Source: Azospirillum sp. RU38E (GTDB taxonomy: Bacteria > Pseudomonadota > Alphaproteobacteria > Azospirillales > Azospirillaceae). Taken from it: a DNA stretch of 64,000 nucleotides. The notes beneath the pieces are model-generated. The model saw only the letters and a program-made list of their open reading frames with translations, had not been told where the DNA came from and searched no databases. The DNA lies in assembly GCF_900188385.1 (NCBI RefSeq), contig NZ_FZOI01000006.1, positions 124,001 to 188,000 on the forward strand, in the 5' to 3' direction. The translations under genes and the position numbers were made by a program. This document shows positions 34,728 through 43,609 of the stretch, piece by piece. Positions within the stretch are counted from its first letter, which is position 1; each line of letters opens with the position of its first letter.

Positions 34728-36209
34728 TTACCGTGCCAGCACCCGCGCTGCTGCCTTGGTTGTTTCCACGGCATGGCTTACCTTGCCGATGGAACCGTTG
34801 ATCGCGCCCAGATTCTGGGTCACGGTTTCCACGGCGGCGGCGGTTGTCTGCATACTGGCGGACATGTCACGGGTAACAGCACTCTGTTCTTCCACGGCGG
34901 CGGCGGTGGTGGAAACATATTCGCGCACATTGGCCACGGCGCTGCGGATTTCCTGAAGCGCGCCAACCATATCGGCGGAAAGCGCCTGGATGCCGCCGAT
35001 TTCCTGGGTGATTTTCTGGGTGGCGCCGGCCGACTGGTTGGCCAGATTCTTCACCTCCGTCGCCACCACGGCAAAGCCGCGCCCGGCCTCCCCGGCGCGC
35101 GCCGCCTCGATCGTGGCATTCAGGGCCAGCAGGTTGATCTGGCCTGCGATGGTGCGGATGGTATCAACCACCCCTTCCATAGCCTGGGCAACGGTGTCCA
35201 GCCGCTGGGCGGCCTGATCAGCCCGGTCGGTCACCTGTACTGCATTATCGGTAGCAGCGCGGGACTGCACCATGGAATGGGAGATTTCATTGATGGAGGC
35301 GGCCAGCTCCTCTGTGCTGGATGCCATCATCTGCACCGCCGCCGAGGTCTGGTTGGCGGCAGAGGCCGCGCAGGCAGCCTCGCCGGTGGAATGACCGACA
35401 GCTTCATCGATCTCCCCGAAATTGCGGTCGATCAGCTGTTTCAGATTGGCCAGCATGTCCATCTGGGCGGTGATGTCGGTGGCATATTTCACCACCTTCA
35501 CCGGGTTGCCTTCCGGGTCCAGGATCGGGTTGTAGGAGGCTTCAATCCAGATGATCTTGCCGCCCTTGCCGATGCGCTTGAACTGCCGTGCCTGGAATTG
35601 ACCGGCGCGCAGTGCCTGCCAGAAGGCGCGGTAATCGGGGCTGTTCTTCTCCGCCGCTTCCACGAACATGCTGTGGTGGTGGCCCTTGATCTCCTCCAGC
35701 CGATAACCGACGGCGTTGAGGAAATTGTCATTGGCCCACAGGATATTGCCATCCAGGTCGAATTCGATCACGGCGTTGGACTTGCGGATGGCGGCCAGCT
35801 GGCCAGCGGCTTCCACCTGTTCCATTACCTTGCTGGTCACATCAATGGCATATTTCACCACCTTGGTGACCCGCCCGTTTCCATCCAGCACCGGGTTGTA
35901 AGACGCTTCAATCCAGACAACCTTACCGCCTTTGCCGATGCGCTTGAAGGTGCGGACCTGGAATTCACCACGATTCAGCGCCCGCCAGAAATTCGCATAA
36001 TCGGCACTGTTCTTTTCGGCCGGATCGACGAACAGGCTGTGATGCTGACCCCGTATTTCCGTCAGCGTATAGCCCATTACATCCAGAAAATTCTGGTTGG
36101 CGTCGAGGATGGTGCCATCCGTATTGAAGCAAATCATCGCCTGGGAGCGGTTGAGTGCGGCGATGATTTGCGCTGTGGCATCCTGTTGCTTCAGCAGATT
36201 GAACACCAT
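34728..36209 (-). CDS. soluble methyl-accepting chemotaxis protein with two PAS domains
   Basis: This 493-residue cytoplasmic chemoreceptor has two tandem PAS/PAC domains, residues about 15-130 and 140-250. Both contain FKRIGKGGK[10 protein letters not shown] and KVVKYA, so they arose by a recent duplication. Residues about 270-490 are the signalling coiled coil with the hairpin tip [19 protein letters not shown] (19 residues) and [16 protein letters not shown]. No membrane segment or HAMP domain is seen, as in Aer2- or BdlA-like receptors that sense internal redox or oxygen signals through haem or FAD. ATG 36209 is chosen because GAAGGGG lies 11 bases upstream; ATG 36230 lacks a ribosome-binding site. 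Confidence 0.88.
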   Translation of the reverse strand: MVFNLLKQQDATAQIIAALNRSQAMICFNTDGTILDANQNFLDVMGYTLTEIRGQHHSLFVDPAEKNSADYANFWRALNRGEFQVRTFKRIGKGGKVVWIEASYNPVLDGNGRVTKVVKYAIDVTSKVMEQVEAAGQLAAIRKSNAVIEFDLDGNILWANDNFLNAVGYRLEEIKGHHHSMFVEAAEKNSPDYRAFWQALRAGQFQARQFKRIGKGGKIIWIEASYNPILDPEGNPVKVVKYATDITAQMDMLANLKQLIDRNFGEIDEAVGHSTGEAACAASAANQTSAAVQMMASSTEELAASINEISHSMVQSRAATDNAVQVTDRADQAAQRLDTVAQAMEGVVDTIRTIAGQINLLALNATIEAARAGEAGRGFAVVATEVKNLANQSAGATQKITQEIGGIQALSADMVGALQEIRSAVANVREYVSTTAAAVEEQSAVTRDMSASMQTTAAAVETVTQNLGAINGSIGKVSHAVETTKAAARVLAR

Positions 36210-36230
36210 TTGACCGACCCCTTCATACAT

Positions 36231-37063
36231 AGGAATGTTTTTCGGGGTCGTTTGTCCCCGTACTGCCTGTTTCAGAGGCTAGGGGAAAGCGCTTTGACAA
36301 GACAGGGCGAAGCCTATAGCCCTCAGCATAGTTTTTGATGCCTGGGGGGTTGACTTCCGTTAATCGTGAGCTACGAAGACGGTTAACCGATATTTACGAA
36401 CTCTCTACCAGCGGCGGGGGCGGTGGCATTTCACTTTGTAATATTGACGGACGAGGTTCCCGCTTCCGGCACGGCCTGGATAATCGAGGGGAGGAGTTGG
36501 CATAAATTGGTATTGTTATTTTACGGCAATAACCTGCGCCATTTCCGCCGTTTTTATCCCAGATGGCTTTTAGGTGGGGGGATGGATTCATTATTCTGTT
36601 GAAATCATGTGAGAATTTAATTTTATCCTAAAGATATAACAATGAATGCGCGTGATGCGTTATCAGGCTGGGCGACAAAAATCCTTCAAAAATTTATCTT
36701 AGATAATTATTTTAATTTTTGCGTTTGAATTTATTCATATTTCAATAAATGTGCATTTTTTTCATGAAACTATCTTCATTTGCATGTTTTATGCGCATAT
36801 TTTGTTTGGTTTTATTTCAATATAAAAAGTGGGTGCTTTATTTTTGTGCATTTTTTATCGATACTTTTCATTTTCCCGAAATTTATCCGGGTCGTTGATT
36901 TAATTAATTTGAATTAAAAATTCGGCGTCTTGAAATGTCTTATAGTGGACTTGACGAACCATACCAATTGCTGACATGAAGGAATGGACGACGAGAAACG
37001 AAAACAAGCCGCCAGCCGTCGAACATCACCTCAGCATCATACTTAACAGGCAGGGGTTACGGG
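36231..37063. other. 830-base intergenic region with a very A/T-rich core (about 36600-36960)
   Basis: No gene is visible. From about 36600 to 36960 the sequence is dominated by A and T runs (for example TTTTTATCG, ATAAATGTGCA, TTAATTAATTTGAATTAA), in sharp contrast to the GC-rich surroundings. It lies between the divergent chemoreceptor and the TBDR of the GlcNAc locus, and could be a strongly regulated promoter bound by nucleoid proteins. AGGGG precedes the receptor ATG at 37064. Confidence 0.6.
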
Positions 37064-39772
37064 ATGAGCAACTCAGTTCGTGGGAATGTCGCGGCGCTTC
37101 GCCGAAAAAAAATGTCCTTGCTGTGCGGCACCTGCATCGGCCTGCTGGCCCTTGCCGCCCCGGCATTGGCGCAATCCTCTCCCGCTGAAAGCACGGAGAC
37201 GCTTGACGAGGTCGTGGTAACCGGTTTCCGTGGTTCGATCTATGCGGCCATGGAGTCCAAGCGCCTGGACTCCCGCGTTACCGACGGTATCTCGGCGGAA
37301 GATCTGGGCAAGTTCCCCAGCGAGAATATCACGGAAGCGATCCAGCGCATTTCCGGCGTACAGATGTCCAACGTCAATGGGCGCGGGGCGACGATCAGCA
37401 TTCGTGGCCTGGGCCCGCAATATGCGTTGACCACCATCAATGGCCAGGTCTTCAAGAGTGCCGATTTCACCGACGGCTTCCGTTACGACATTATTCAGAC
37501 TGAACTGGCCAGCTCCATCCAGGTCATCAAATCGCCGACGGCGGACATGGATGCCGGCGGCCTGTCCGGCACGGTGAATATTGATACGACCAAGCCGCTG
37601 GATTACAAGGCGCCGGAATTTGTCGCCTCTGTCAAAGGCCAGAATTCTGAATTTGCCGGCGGCAAGATCACGCCGAAGGTCGGTGTCAGCTATGTCGATC
37701 AATTGCTGAACGATACGCTCGGCGTTTACCTGAATGTCGGTTATCAGAAGCTGGACGACCGCGCCGATTATTTCTGGATGGATCGCTGGACCACCCAATC
37801 CATCGGTGGATCGACCGTGACGGTGCCGCGCCGCCCGCGCTATCGCCGCATCGACCGCGAAACGGAACGCAAGCAGGCCAGCGGCGGGCTGCAATGGCGC
37901 CCCACCGATTCTATTGAGATTAATGCCTCGGCGATTTTCGCGCGCGACAATACGGATTACGACGTCAACCAGCAGGTCTTCCTGTTCAACACCGCGCGCC
38001 TGAAGGTCAACAAGGTGACCAATGGCACGGCGGTCAATACCACCGCGACCAACTTCACGATGGAAAATAACCGTCAGGAGGAAGAGCGCAATCTGACCAG
38101 CCAGGGCTATACCCTGTCGGGCACATGGACCGGTGATGATGGCTGGGTCGCCAAGACGGCGGTGAACTATACCCAGGGCAAGGCCTATCTGCGTGAAGCG
38201 GCGGCCATTCTGGGTATCAATATCCCCAGTGCCACCATTGATATTGCCGATCCGGATGCCATTGGCTACACGGTCAGCACCGATCTGGCCAATGCCGGGC
38301 TGTATGCCCCCAACCTGCTGAACCGCAACGAATATCCCAACGGCGCCACCCGCCGGATGAAGTCTAGCGAACTGTCTGAACAGGTCGATCTGTCCAAGGA
38401 AGTGGCGTTCGGCCCGATCAGCAAGCTGAGCGTTGGTGCCAAGAACCGGCACGAAAGTTTCGACCGCTATATCACGCGTCATGACATGATCGCGCTGTCC
38501 AACGCTCCGGCGCCCGGCAGCAGCATTTTCCCATCCATGCCGAGCAATTACTATTCGGTCGGCGATTTCCTGGATGGGCGCTTTGACATCCCGCATGGCT
38601 GGGTCGGCCCCAACCCGTCCGCCTATGACAAGGCGCTGGCGGCGGCCGGCATTGTGGTTCCGGAAATCTTCGCCCCGGAATCCAGCTATAAGGTGGACCG
38701 CTACATGCCGTCCGCCTATGCGATGGCCAGCATCGACACCATGCTAGCCGACATGAAGGTGACGGGTAATCTTGGCCTGCGCTATGAATATACCCGCCAG
38801 AAGGTGAAGGGTAACGTCACCGGTCCGCGGACCGATGGCTATACCGAGGTGCAGCAGGATATTGGCGACTATACCCAGTCGCAGCATTACGATAACTGGC
38901 TGCCCAGCTTCAACCTGTCCGTCGAGCCGGTGGACAAGCTGATGGTCCGGTTTGCCGCCGCCAAGGTGTTGGTCCGCCCGATCCTGGATTCCAACAGCTC
39001 CCTGGCCCAGACCACCTCGCGCACCACCAATTCTCAGAACACCAAGACCGATATTGTGACGGTCAATCTGGGTCAGGCCGGCCTGAAGCCGCTGACCGCC
39101 AACCAGATCGATCTGGGGGTGGAGTGGTATTACAGCCGCACCGGTGCCTTCTCCATCAACGGTTTCCAGAAATGGATCAAGAACGGCACCTATTCGGCGC
39201 TGGTCTGCCCGGGTTCCTTTGCCGGCACGCCGCTGACCAACAATGGCAATGACTGCGTTGACGCCGCCGGCAATATTTATGACATCACCCAGACGCTGAA
39301 CGACCCCTCCACCATCAAGCTGAAGGGCTTTGAGGTGAGCTGGAACCAGTCGTTCGACGATTACCTGCCGGTGGATGGGTTTGGCATCATCGGTAACTTC
39401 ACCAAGGTTTATCCGCAGAAGGTGAAGATTGGTACCGGTTATACCGTGCGTAACCTGTCCAAGACCTCCTGGAACGTCACGCCCTATTGGGAAAATGACA
39501 GTTTCAGCGTGCGCGTGGCCATCAACCACCGCAGCGGTTATGATCAGAACAGCGCCGACAGCTTCTTCGCCCGCGAAGGCCATACGGTGAAGGCCCGCAC
39601 CCAGGTGGATCTCAGCGCCGGCTATACATTCGATGAACATCTCAGCTTCAGCGTGGGTGTCATCAATCTGAACGAAAGCAGCGAAGAGGCCTATTACAAC
39701 GATCCTTCCGTCTGGCAGGAAAGCAGCTTCTATGGCCGCAGCTTCTACGCTGCTGCGACCTGGAAGATGTAA
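37064..39772 (+). CDS. TonB-dependent receptor of the GlcNAc-glycan locus
   Basis: This 902-residue outer-membrane receptor has a cleavable signal with CGTCIGLLALAAPALAQ, TonB box VVVTGFRGS, a plug (LGKFPSENITEAIQRISGVQMS, GPQYALTTINGQ) and a barrel ending ESSFYGRSFYAAATWKM with the final Met/aromatic pattern. The ISAEDLGKFP-type plug and the length are typical of the large sugar receptors of Caulobacter and Xanthomonas (TIGR01782 type). The next genes encode a GH89 alpha-N-acetylglucosaminidase and a HGSNAT/NagX-type protein, so the likely ligand is an oligosaccharide containing alpha-linked GlcNAc. The A/T-rich region upstream presumably holds its promoter. Confidence 0.9.
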   Translation: MSNSVRGNVAALRRKKMSLLCGTCIGLLALAAPALAQSSPAESTETLDEVVVTGFRGSIYAAMESKRLDSRVTDGISAEDLGKFPSENITEAIQRISGVQMSNVNGRGATISIRGLGPQYALTTINGQVFKSADFTDGFRYDIIQTELASSIQVIKSPTADMDAGGLSGTVNIDTTKPLDYKAPEFVASVKGQNSEFAGGKITPKVGVSYVDQLLNDTLGVYLNVGYQKLDDRADYFWMDRWTTQSIGGSTVTVPRRPRYRRIDRETERKQASGGLQWRPTDSIEINASAIFARDNTDYDVNQQVFLFNTARLKVNKVTNGTAVNTTATNFTMENNRQEEERNLTSQGYTLSGTWTGDDGWVAKTAVNYTQGKAYLREAAAILGINIPSATIDIADPDAIGYTVSTDLANAGLYAPNLLNRNEYPNGATRRMKSSELSEQVDLSKEVAFGPISKLSVGAKNRHESFDRYITRHDMIALSNAPAPGSSIFPSMPSNYYSVGDFLDGRFDIPHGWVGPNPSAYDKALAAAGIVVPEIFAPESSYKVDRYMPSAYAMASIDTMLADMKVTGNLGLRYEYTRQKVKGNVTGPRTDGYTEVQQDIGDYTQSQHYDNWLPSFNLSVEPVDKLMVRFAAAKVLVRPILDSNSSLAQTTSRTTNSQNTKTDIVTVNLGQAGLKPLTANQIDLGVEWYYSRTGAFSINGFQKWIKNGTYSALVCPGSFAGTPLTNNGNDCVDAAGNIYDITQTLNDPSTIKLKGFEVSWNQSFDDYLPVDGFGIIGNFTKVYPQKVKIGTGYTVRNLSKTSWNVTPYWENDSFSVRVAINHRSGYDQNSADSFFAREGHTVKARTQVDLSAGYTFDEHLSFSVGVINLNESSEEAYYNDPSVWQESSFYGRSFYAAATWKM

Positions 39773-39892
39773 TCGCCATTGGCAGCATCCCGGTGTGCCA
39801 AGCCCATTGGGATGTTGCCAGCTTTTGCTTGCGACAAGCGCTGCGGCATCCGCGCTTGCGTGGTCAGCACTTCAACGGATGGATGACAGACA

Positions 39893-42244
39893 TTGGCGAT
39901 TTCAGCATTGGCCAGCCTTTCCACCCGCTCCTTCTGCCTGATGTCGGCCGCGCTCTGGCTGATCACCAGCGGCGGTCTGCCGGCACCGGTGGCCGCGAAA
40001 CCGACGCAGAAAACCGCCATGCCGGCCGAAGCAACAGCAGAAGCGCAGGCCGTGCTGGGGCGGTTGGGGGTGGATACAAGCCTGATCAACCTGTCCTTGA
40101 AGAAAATGGACAAGCCCTATTACCGGGTTCGCACCGATAAGGGGCATCTCTCGGTGGAAGGGGATTCCGCTGTGGCGCTGGTGCATGGGGCTGTCCGCTA
40201 TCTGGGTCGCCAGGGGGCGCTGGCGGTCAGTTGGGAAGGCAACCGTCGCCAGACGGTGGCCTTCGCGCCCGGCTATGACAGCGGGGACGTCACATCCCCC
40301 TTCGGCCTGCGCACCTATCTCAACCCCTGCACCTTTGGTTACACCAGCGTCTGGTGGGATTGGGCCCGCTGGGAGCAGGAAATTGACTGGATGGCTGCCC
40401 ATGGCATTGATACGCCGCTGGCCATGGAAGGGCAGGAATATGTCTGGCGTGCCCTGTGGCGGGAAGAGGGGTTGAGCGATACGGCGATTGCCGATGGCTT
40501 CTCCGCCGCCCCCTTCCTGCCCTGGCAGCGCATGGGCAATATCGCCGGCTACCGCGCGCCTTTGTCCACCGGCTGGATCTACAAGAAGCACACCCTGCAA
40601 AAGCGCATCCTGGAACGGATGCGCGCCCTGGGCATGAAGCCGATCCTGCCCGCCTTTGCCGGCTATGTGCCCAAGGCCTTTGCCGAGCGCCATCCGGAGG
40701 CCCGGATCTATCAGATGCGGGAATGGGAAGGTTTCCCCGGCACCTATTGGCTGGACCCGTCCGATCCGCTATTCGCCCGCATCGCCAAGCGCTTCATTGC
40801 GCTTTACAATGAAACCTATGGGCCGGGGCAATATTACCTGCTGGATGCCTTCAACGAGATGGTGCCCCCCATCGCGGAGGATGGCAGCGACGCCCGCCAG
40901 GCCACCTATGGCGATTCCACCGCCAACACCGCCGCTGCCCGCGCCGCCGCCCTGCCGGCAGAGGTGCGCAGCGCCCGGCTGGCCGCCTATGGCGAGCGGC
41001 TTTACCAGTCGGTGACGGAGGCCGCCCCCGGTGCCACTTGGGTGATGCAGGGCTGGCTGTTCGGGGCCGACAAACATTTCTGGACGCCCGACGCCATCGC
41101 CGCCTTCCTGTCCAAGGTGCCGGATGAACGGATGCTGATCCTGGATATCGGCAATGACCGTTATCCCGGCATCTGGCAATCCAGCAACGCCTTTGACGGC
41201 AAGCACTGGATCTATGGCTATGTCCATAATTACGGCGGCAGCAACCCGGTCTATGGCGACCTGTCCTTCTACCGCACCGATATGGAAGCGGTGCTGCGCC
41301 ATCCGGGGCGCGGGTCGCTGGCCGGTTTTGGCATGTTCCCGGAAGGGCTGCATAATAACGGCATCGTCTATGATTACGCCTATGATCTGGCCTGGGGGGA
41401 GCTGTCGGGCCAAACCGGCGCGCCGCCGGTGGAAAGCTGGCTGTCCGACCGGCTGCGCGCCCGTTATGGCACGGTGACGCCGGCCTTGCTGGATGGCTGG
41501 AACAAGGTGATTGCCGGGGCCTTCAGCACGCGGTACTGGACACCGCGCTGGTGGGAAAAGCGCGCCGGGGCCTATCTGTTCTTCAAACGGCCGACCCTGG
41601 CCGGGTCGGATTATCCGGCCCCGCCGGGCGATGCTGCCCAATTGCGCGCCGGGATCGAGGCGCTGCTGGCCCAGGCGTCCGGGCTGGGGGCGGAACCGCT
41701 TTACCTCTATGATCTGATCGATCTGACCGGCCATTATGCCAGCCTGAAGCTGGACGAGGCGTTGAAGCAGGCCATCGCCGCCTATAAGGCTGGCGATCTG
41801 GCGGCCGGTGATCACGCCGCCGCGCGGGTGGAGGCACTGGCCCGCCAGATTGACAGCCTGCTGGGCAACCAGCAGGAAACACTGGGAAGCTGGATCGAAG
41901 ACGCCCGCGCCTATGGCGACACACCGGCGGAGAAGCAGCATTTTGCCCAGGATGCCAAGGCCATTGTCACCCTGTGGGGTGGCACGGGGAACCTGTCGGA
42001 CTATGCCTCGCGCGCCTGGCAGGGGCTTTATGCCGGCTATTACCTGCCGCGCTGGCAGCGCTTCCTGAACGCCGCCCGACAGGCGGCGGTGGCGGGCAAG
42101 CCGCTGGATGAAGCGACGGTGAAGGCCGATATCAAGGCCTGGGAACAGGGCTGGCTCAGCGATGAGAACCTATGGCCGCGCCAGCGGCCGGCATCGCCCC
42201 TGGCCGCCCTGCGCACGCTGCTGGCAGAGGTGGACCGGCCATGA
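39893..42244 (+). CDS. alpha-N-acetylglucosaminidase (GH89, NAGLU type)
   Basis: This is a 783-residue secreted glycosidase. The three NAGLU parts are visible: an N-terminal domain, a central TIM barrel (VWWDWARWEQEIDWMAAHGID, GEQYVWR-like GQEYVWRALWREEG) and a C-terminal helical domain. Candidate catalytic residues are Glu322 in LLDAFNEMVPP (counterpart of human E316) and Glu484 in MFPEGLHNN (counterpart of E446). The enzyme releases terminal alpha-linked GlcNAc. The TTG start at 39893 gives a signal peptide (RSFCLMSAALWLITSG); ATG 39941 is a possible shorter start. The stop overlaps the next gene by ATGA. The TBDR gene lies 120 bases upstream, so the three genes form one unit. Confidence 0.9.
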   Translation: MAISALASLSTRSFCLMSAALWLITSGGLPAPVAAKPTQKTAMPAEATAEAQAVLGRLGVDTSLINLSLKKMDKPYYRVRTDKGHLSVEGDSAVALVHGAVRYLGRQGALAVSWEGNRRQTVAFAPGYDSGDVTSPFGLRTYLNPCTFGYTSVWWDWARWEQEIDWMAAHGIDTPLAMEGQEYVWRALWREEGLSDTAIADGFSAAPFLPWQRMGNIAGYRAPLSTGWIYKKHTLQKRILERMRALGMKPILPAFAGYVPKAFAERHPEARIYQMREWEGFPGTYWLDPSDPLFARIAKRFIALYNETYGPGQYYLLDAFNEMVPPIAEDGSDARQATYGDSTANTAAARAAALPAEVRSARLAAYGERLYQSVTEAAPGATWVMQGWLFGADKHFWTPDAIAAFLSKVPDERMLILDIGNDRYPGIWQSSNAFDGKHWIYGYVHNYGGSNPVYGDLSFYRTDMEAVLRHPGRGSLAGFGMFPEGLHNNGIVYDYAYDLAWGELSGQTGAPPVESWLSDRLRARYGTVTPALLDGWNKVIAGAFSTRYWTPRWWEKRAGAYLFFKRPTLAGSDYPAPPGDAAQLRAGIEALLAQASGLGAEPLYLYDLIDLTGHYASLKLDEALKQAIAAYKAGDLAAGDHAAARVEALARQIDSLLGNQQETLGSWIEDARAYGDTPAEKQHFAQDAKAIVTLWGGTGNLSDYASRAWQGLYAGYYLPRWQRFLNAARQAAVAGKPLDEATVKADIKAWEQGWLSDENLWPRQRPASPLAALRTLLAEVDRP

Positions 42245-43371
42245 GCGTGATCAGCACAGCCGCGCCCAAGCGCTTCATCGCGCTCGATGTGTTTCGCGGC
42301 GCCACCATCTTTTTGATGATCCTGGTCAATACGGCCGGGGCCGGGGCACCGCCCTTTGCACAATTGGTCCATGCGAAATGGATCGGCTTCACCCTGGCCG
42401 ATCTGGTTTTCCCCACGTTCCTGTTCGCCATGGGCAACGCGATGAGTTTCGCGTTGCGCAAGCCGCTGCCGACCGGTGCTTATGTAAAGGGCCTGTGCCG
42501 GCGGGCGGCCATCATCTTCCTGCTGGGCTTCCTGATGTACTGGTTCCCCTTTGTGGCGCGCGGGGAAACGGGATGGGCCTTCCTGCCCTTTGATCACACC
42601 CGGATACCAGGGGTGCTGCAGCGGCTGGCGCTTTGCTATCTGCTGGCGGGATTGCTGGTGCGCTGGCTGGGCGTGCGGCAGATCGTGCTGGCCTGTATCG
42701 TGCTGCTGCTGGGCTATTGGGGGATTCTGCTGGCCTTCAGCGAGCCGGGGTTGGCCTATGATAAATATGCCAATATCGGCACGAAGATTGATCTCTGGCT
42801 GATCGGTCCGGCGCATCTTTACAAGAAGGATAATGGCTTCGATCCGGAAGGGCTGCTGGGCACCCTGCCGGCGACGGTGAATGTGCTGGCCGGCTATCTG
42901 GCCGGTGTGGCCATCCTGCGCGGGGCATCGCTGGTCCGTACGGTCCGGCTGATGGCGGTGGCCGGGGTGGGGCTGGTGCTGGCCGGGCTGGCCTGGGCAC
43001 CCTGGTTCCCGATCGCCAAGAAGCTGTGGACCGGCTCCTTCGTTCTGCTGACGACGGGGCTGGACCTGATCCTGCTGGCGGGGCTGATCGCCCTGGTGGA
43101 ACTGGCGGGCCGACAGCGCGGCACGTCCTTTTTCACCATCCTGGGGCGTAACCCGCTGGCGATATATCTGTTCTCCGAACTGTTCGTGATTGTGCTGGAG
43201 ATGGTGCGCATCGGCCCGCAAGGCGGTGTCTATCACTGGATCGGCGTCACCCTGTTCCAGCCCCTGGCGCCGGGGCCGGTGGGATCGCTGCTCTGCGCCT
43301 TTGCCTATACGATGGTCTGCTGGGCGGTGGCCTGGGCAATGGATCGCAAGGGATTGATCCTGAAGGCCTGA
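42241..43371 (+). CDS. HGSNAT/NagX-type membrane acyltransferase
   Basis: This 376-residue integral membrane protein has about 10 transmembrane helices and begins with the family motif RFIALDVFRGATIFLMILVN. The HTRIPGVLQRLALCYLLAG and ILGRNPLAIYLFSELF segments also match the heparan-alpha-glucosaminide N-acetyltransferase (DUF5009/DUF1624) family. In lysosomes HGSNAT acetylates terminal glucosamine so that NAGLU can remove it. In bacteria the homologue NagX sits in GlcNAc-utilisation loci. The overlap with the GH89 gene supports cooperation. The stop is followed by dispersed repeat copy C. Confidence 0.85.
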   Translation: MSVISTAAPKRFIALDVFRGATIFLMILVNTAGAGAPPFAQLVHAKWIGFTLADLVFPTFLFAMGNAMSFALRKPLPTGAYVKGLCRRAAIIFLLGFLMYWFPFVARGETGWAFLPFDHTRIPGVLQRLALCYLLAGLLVRWLGVRQIVLACIVLLLGYWGILLAFSEPGLAYDKYANIGTKIDLWLIGPAHLYKKDNGFDPEGLLGTLPATVNVLAGYLAGVAILRGASLVRTVRLMAVAGVGLVLAGLAWAPWFPIAKKLWTGSFVLLTTGLDLILLAGLIALVELAGRQRGTSFFTILGRNPLAIYLFSELFVIVLEMVRIGPQGGVYHWIGVTLFQPLAPGPVGSLLCAFAYTMVCWAVAWAMDRKGLILKA

Positions 43372-43454
43372 TCCCGAGTTCCGTGTTGAAACCGGTCGGC
43401 GATCTGCCCCCGCCGGTGCCCGTTGGGGCACTTGCGGGGGCTTTGACTTCTACC

Positions 43455-43605
43455 AATCTCCCTTGATCGTGACCGATCCAGGGAGATTTTGCGTTCCCTC
43501 AGTCGCCGGGCGGGCGCATAAGGCACCCTTGGCTCACGCGCCACGAGGTGCTGAGCCGGCGGTCGCCGGCCTCCAATCCGCCAAGGGACAAGCCCTTGGC
43601 GGATT
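43455..43605 (-). repeat. dispersed composite repeat, copy C (reverse orientation)
   Basis: The hairpin at 43455-43488 (AATCTCCCTTGATCG ... CGATCCAGGGAGATT, one mismatch) is followed by GCGTTCCCTCAGTCGCCGGG and a GCGGTCGCCGGCC tail, the reverse complement of the layout in copies A and B. It lies between two convergent genes, where it could terminate both. Confidence 0.75.
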
Positions 43606-43609
43606 GGTA

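Noticed and set aside
36394-36591. 65-residue minus-strand frame in the gap before the GlcNAc-locus receptor
   Set aside because: Proline-rich chance frame without ribosome-binding site or family resemblance.
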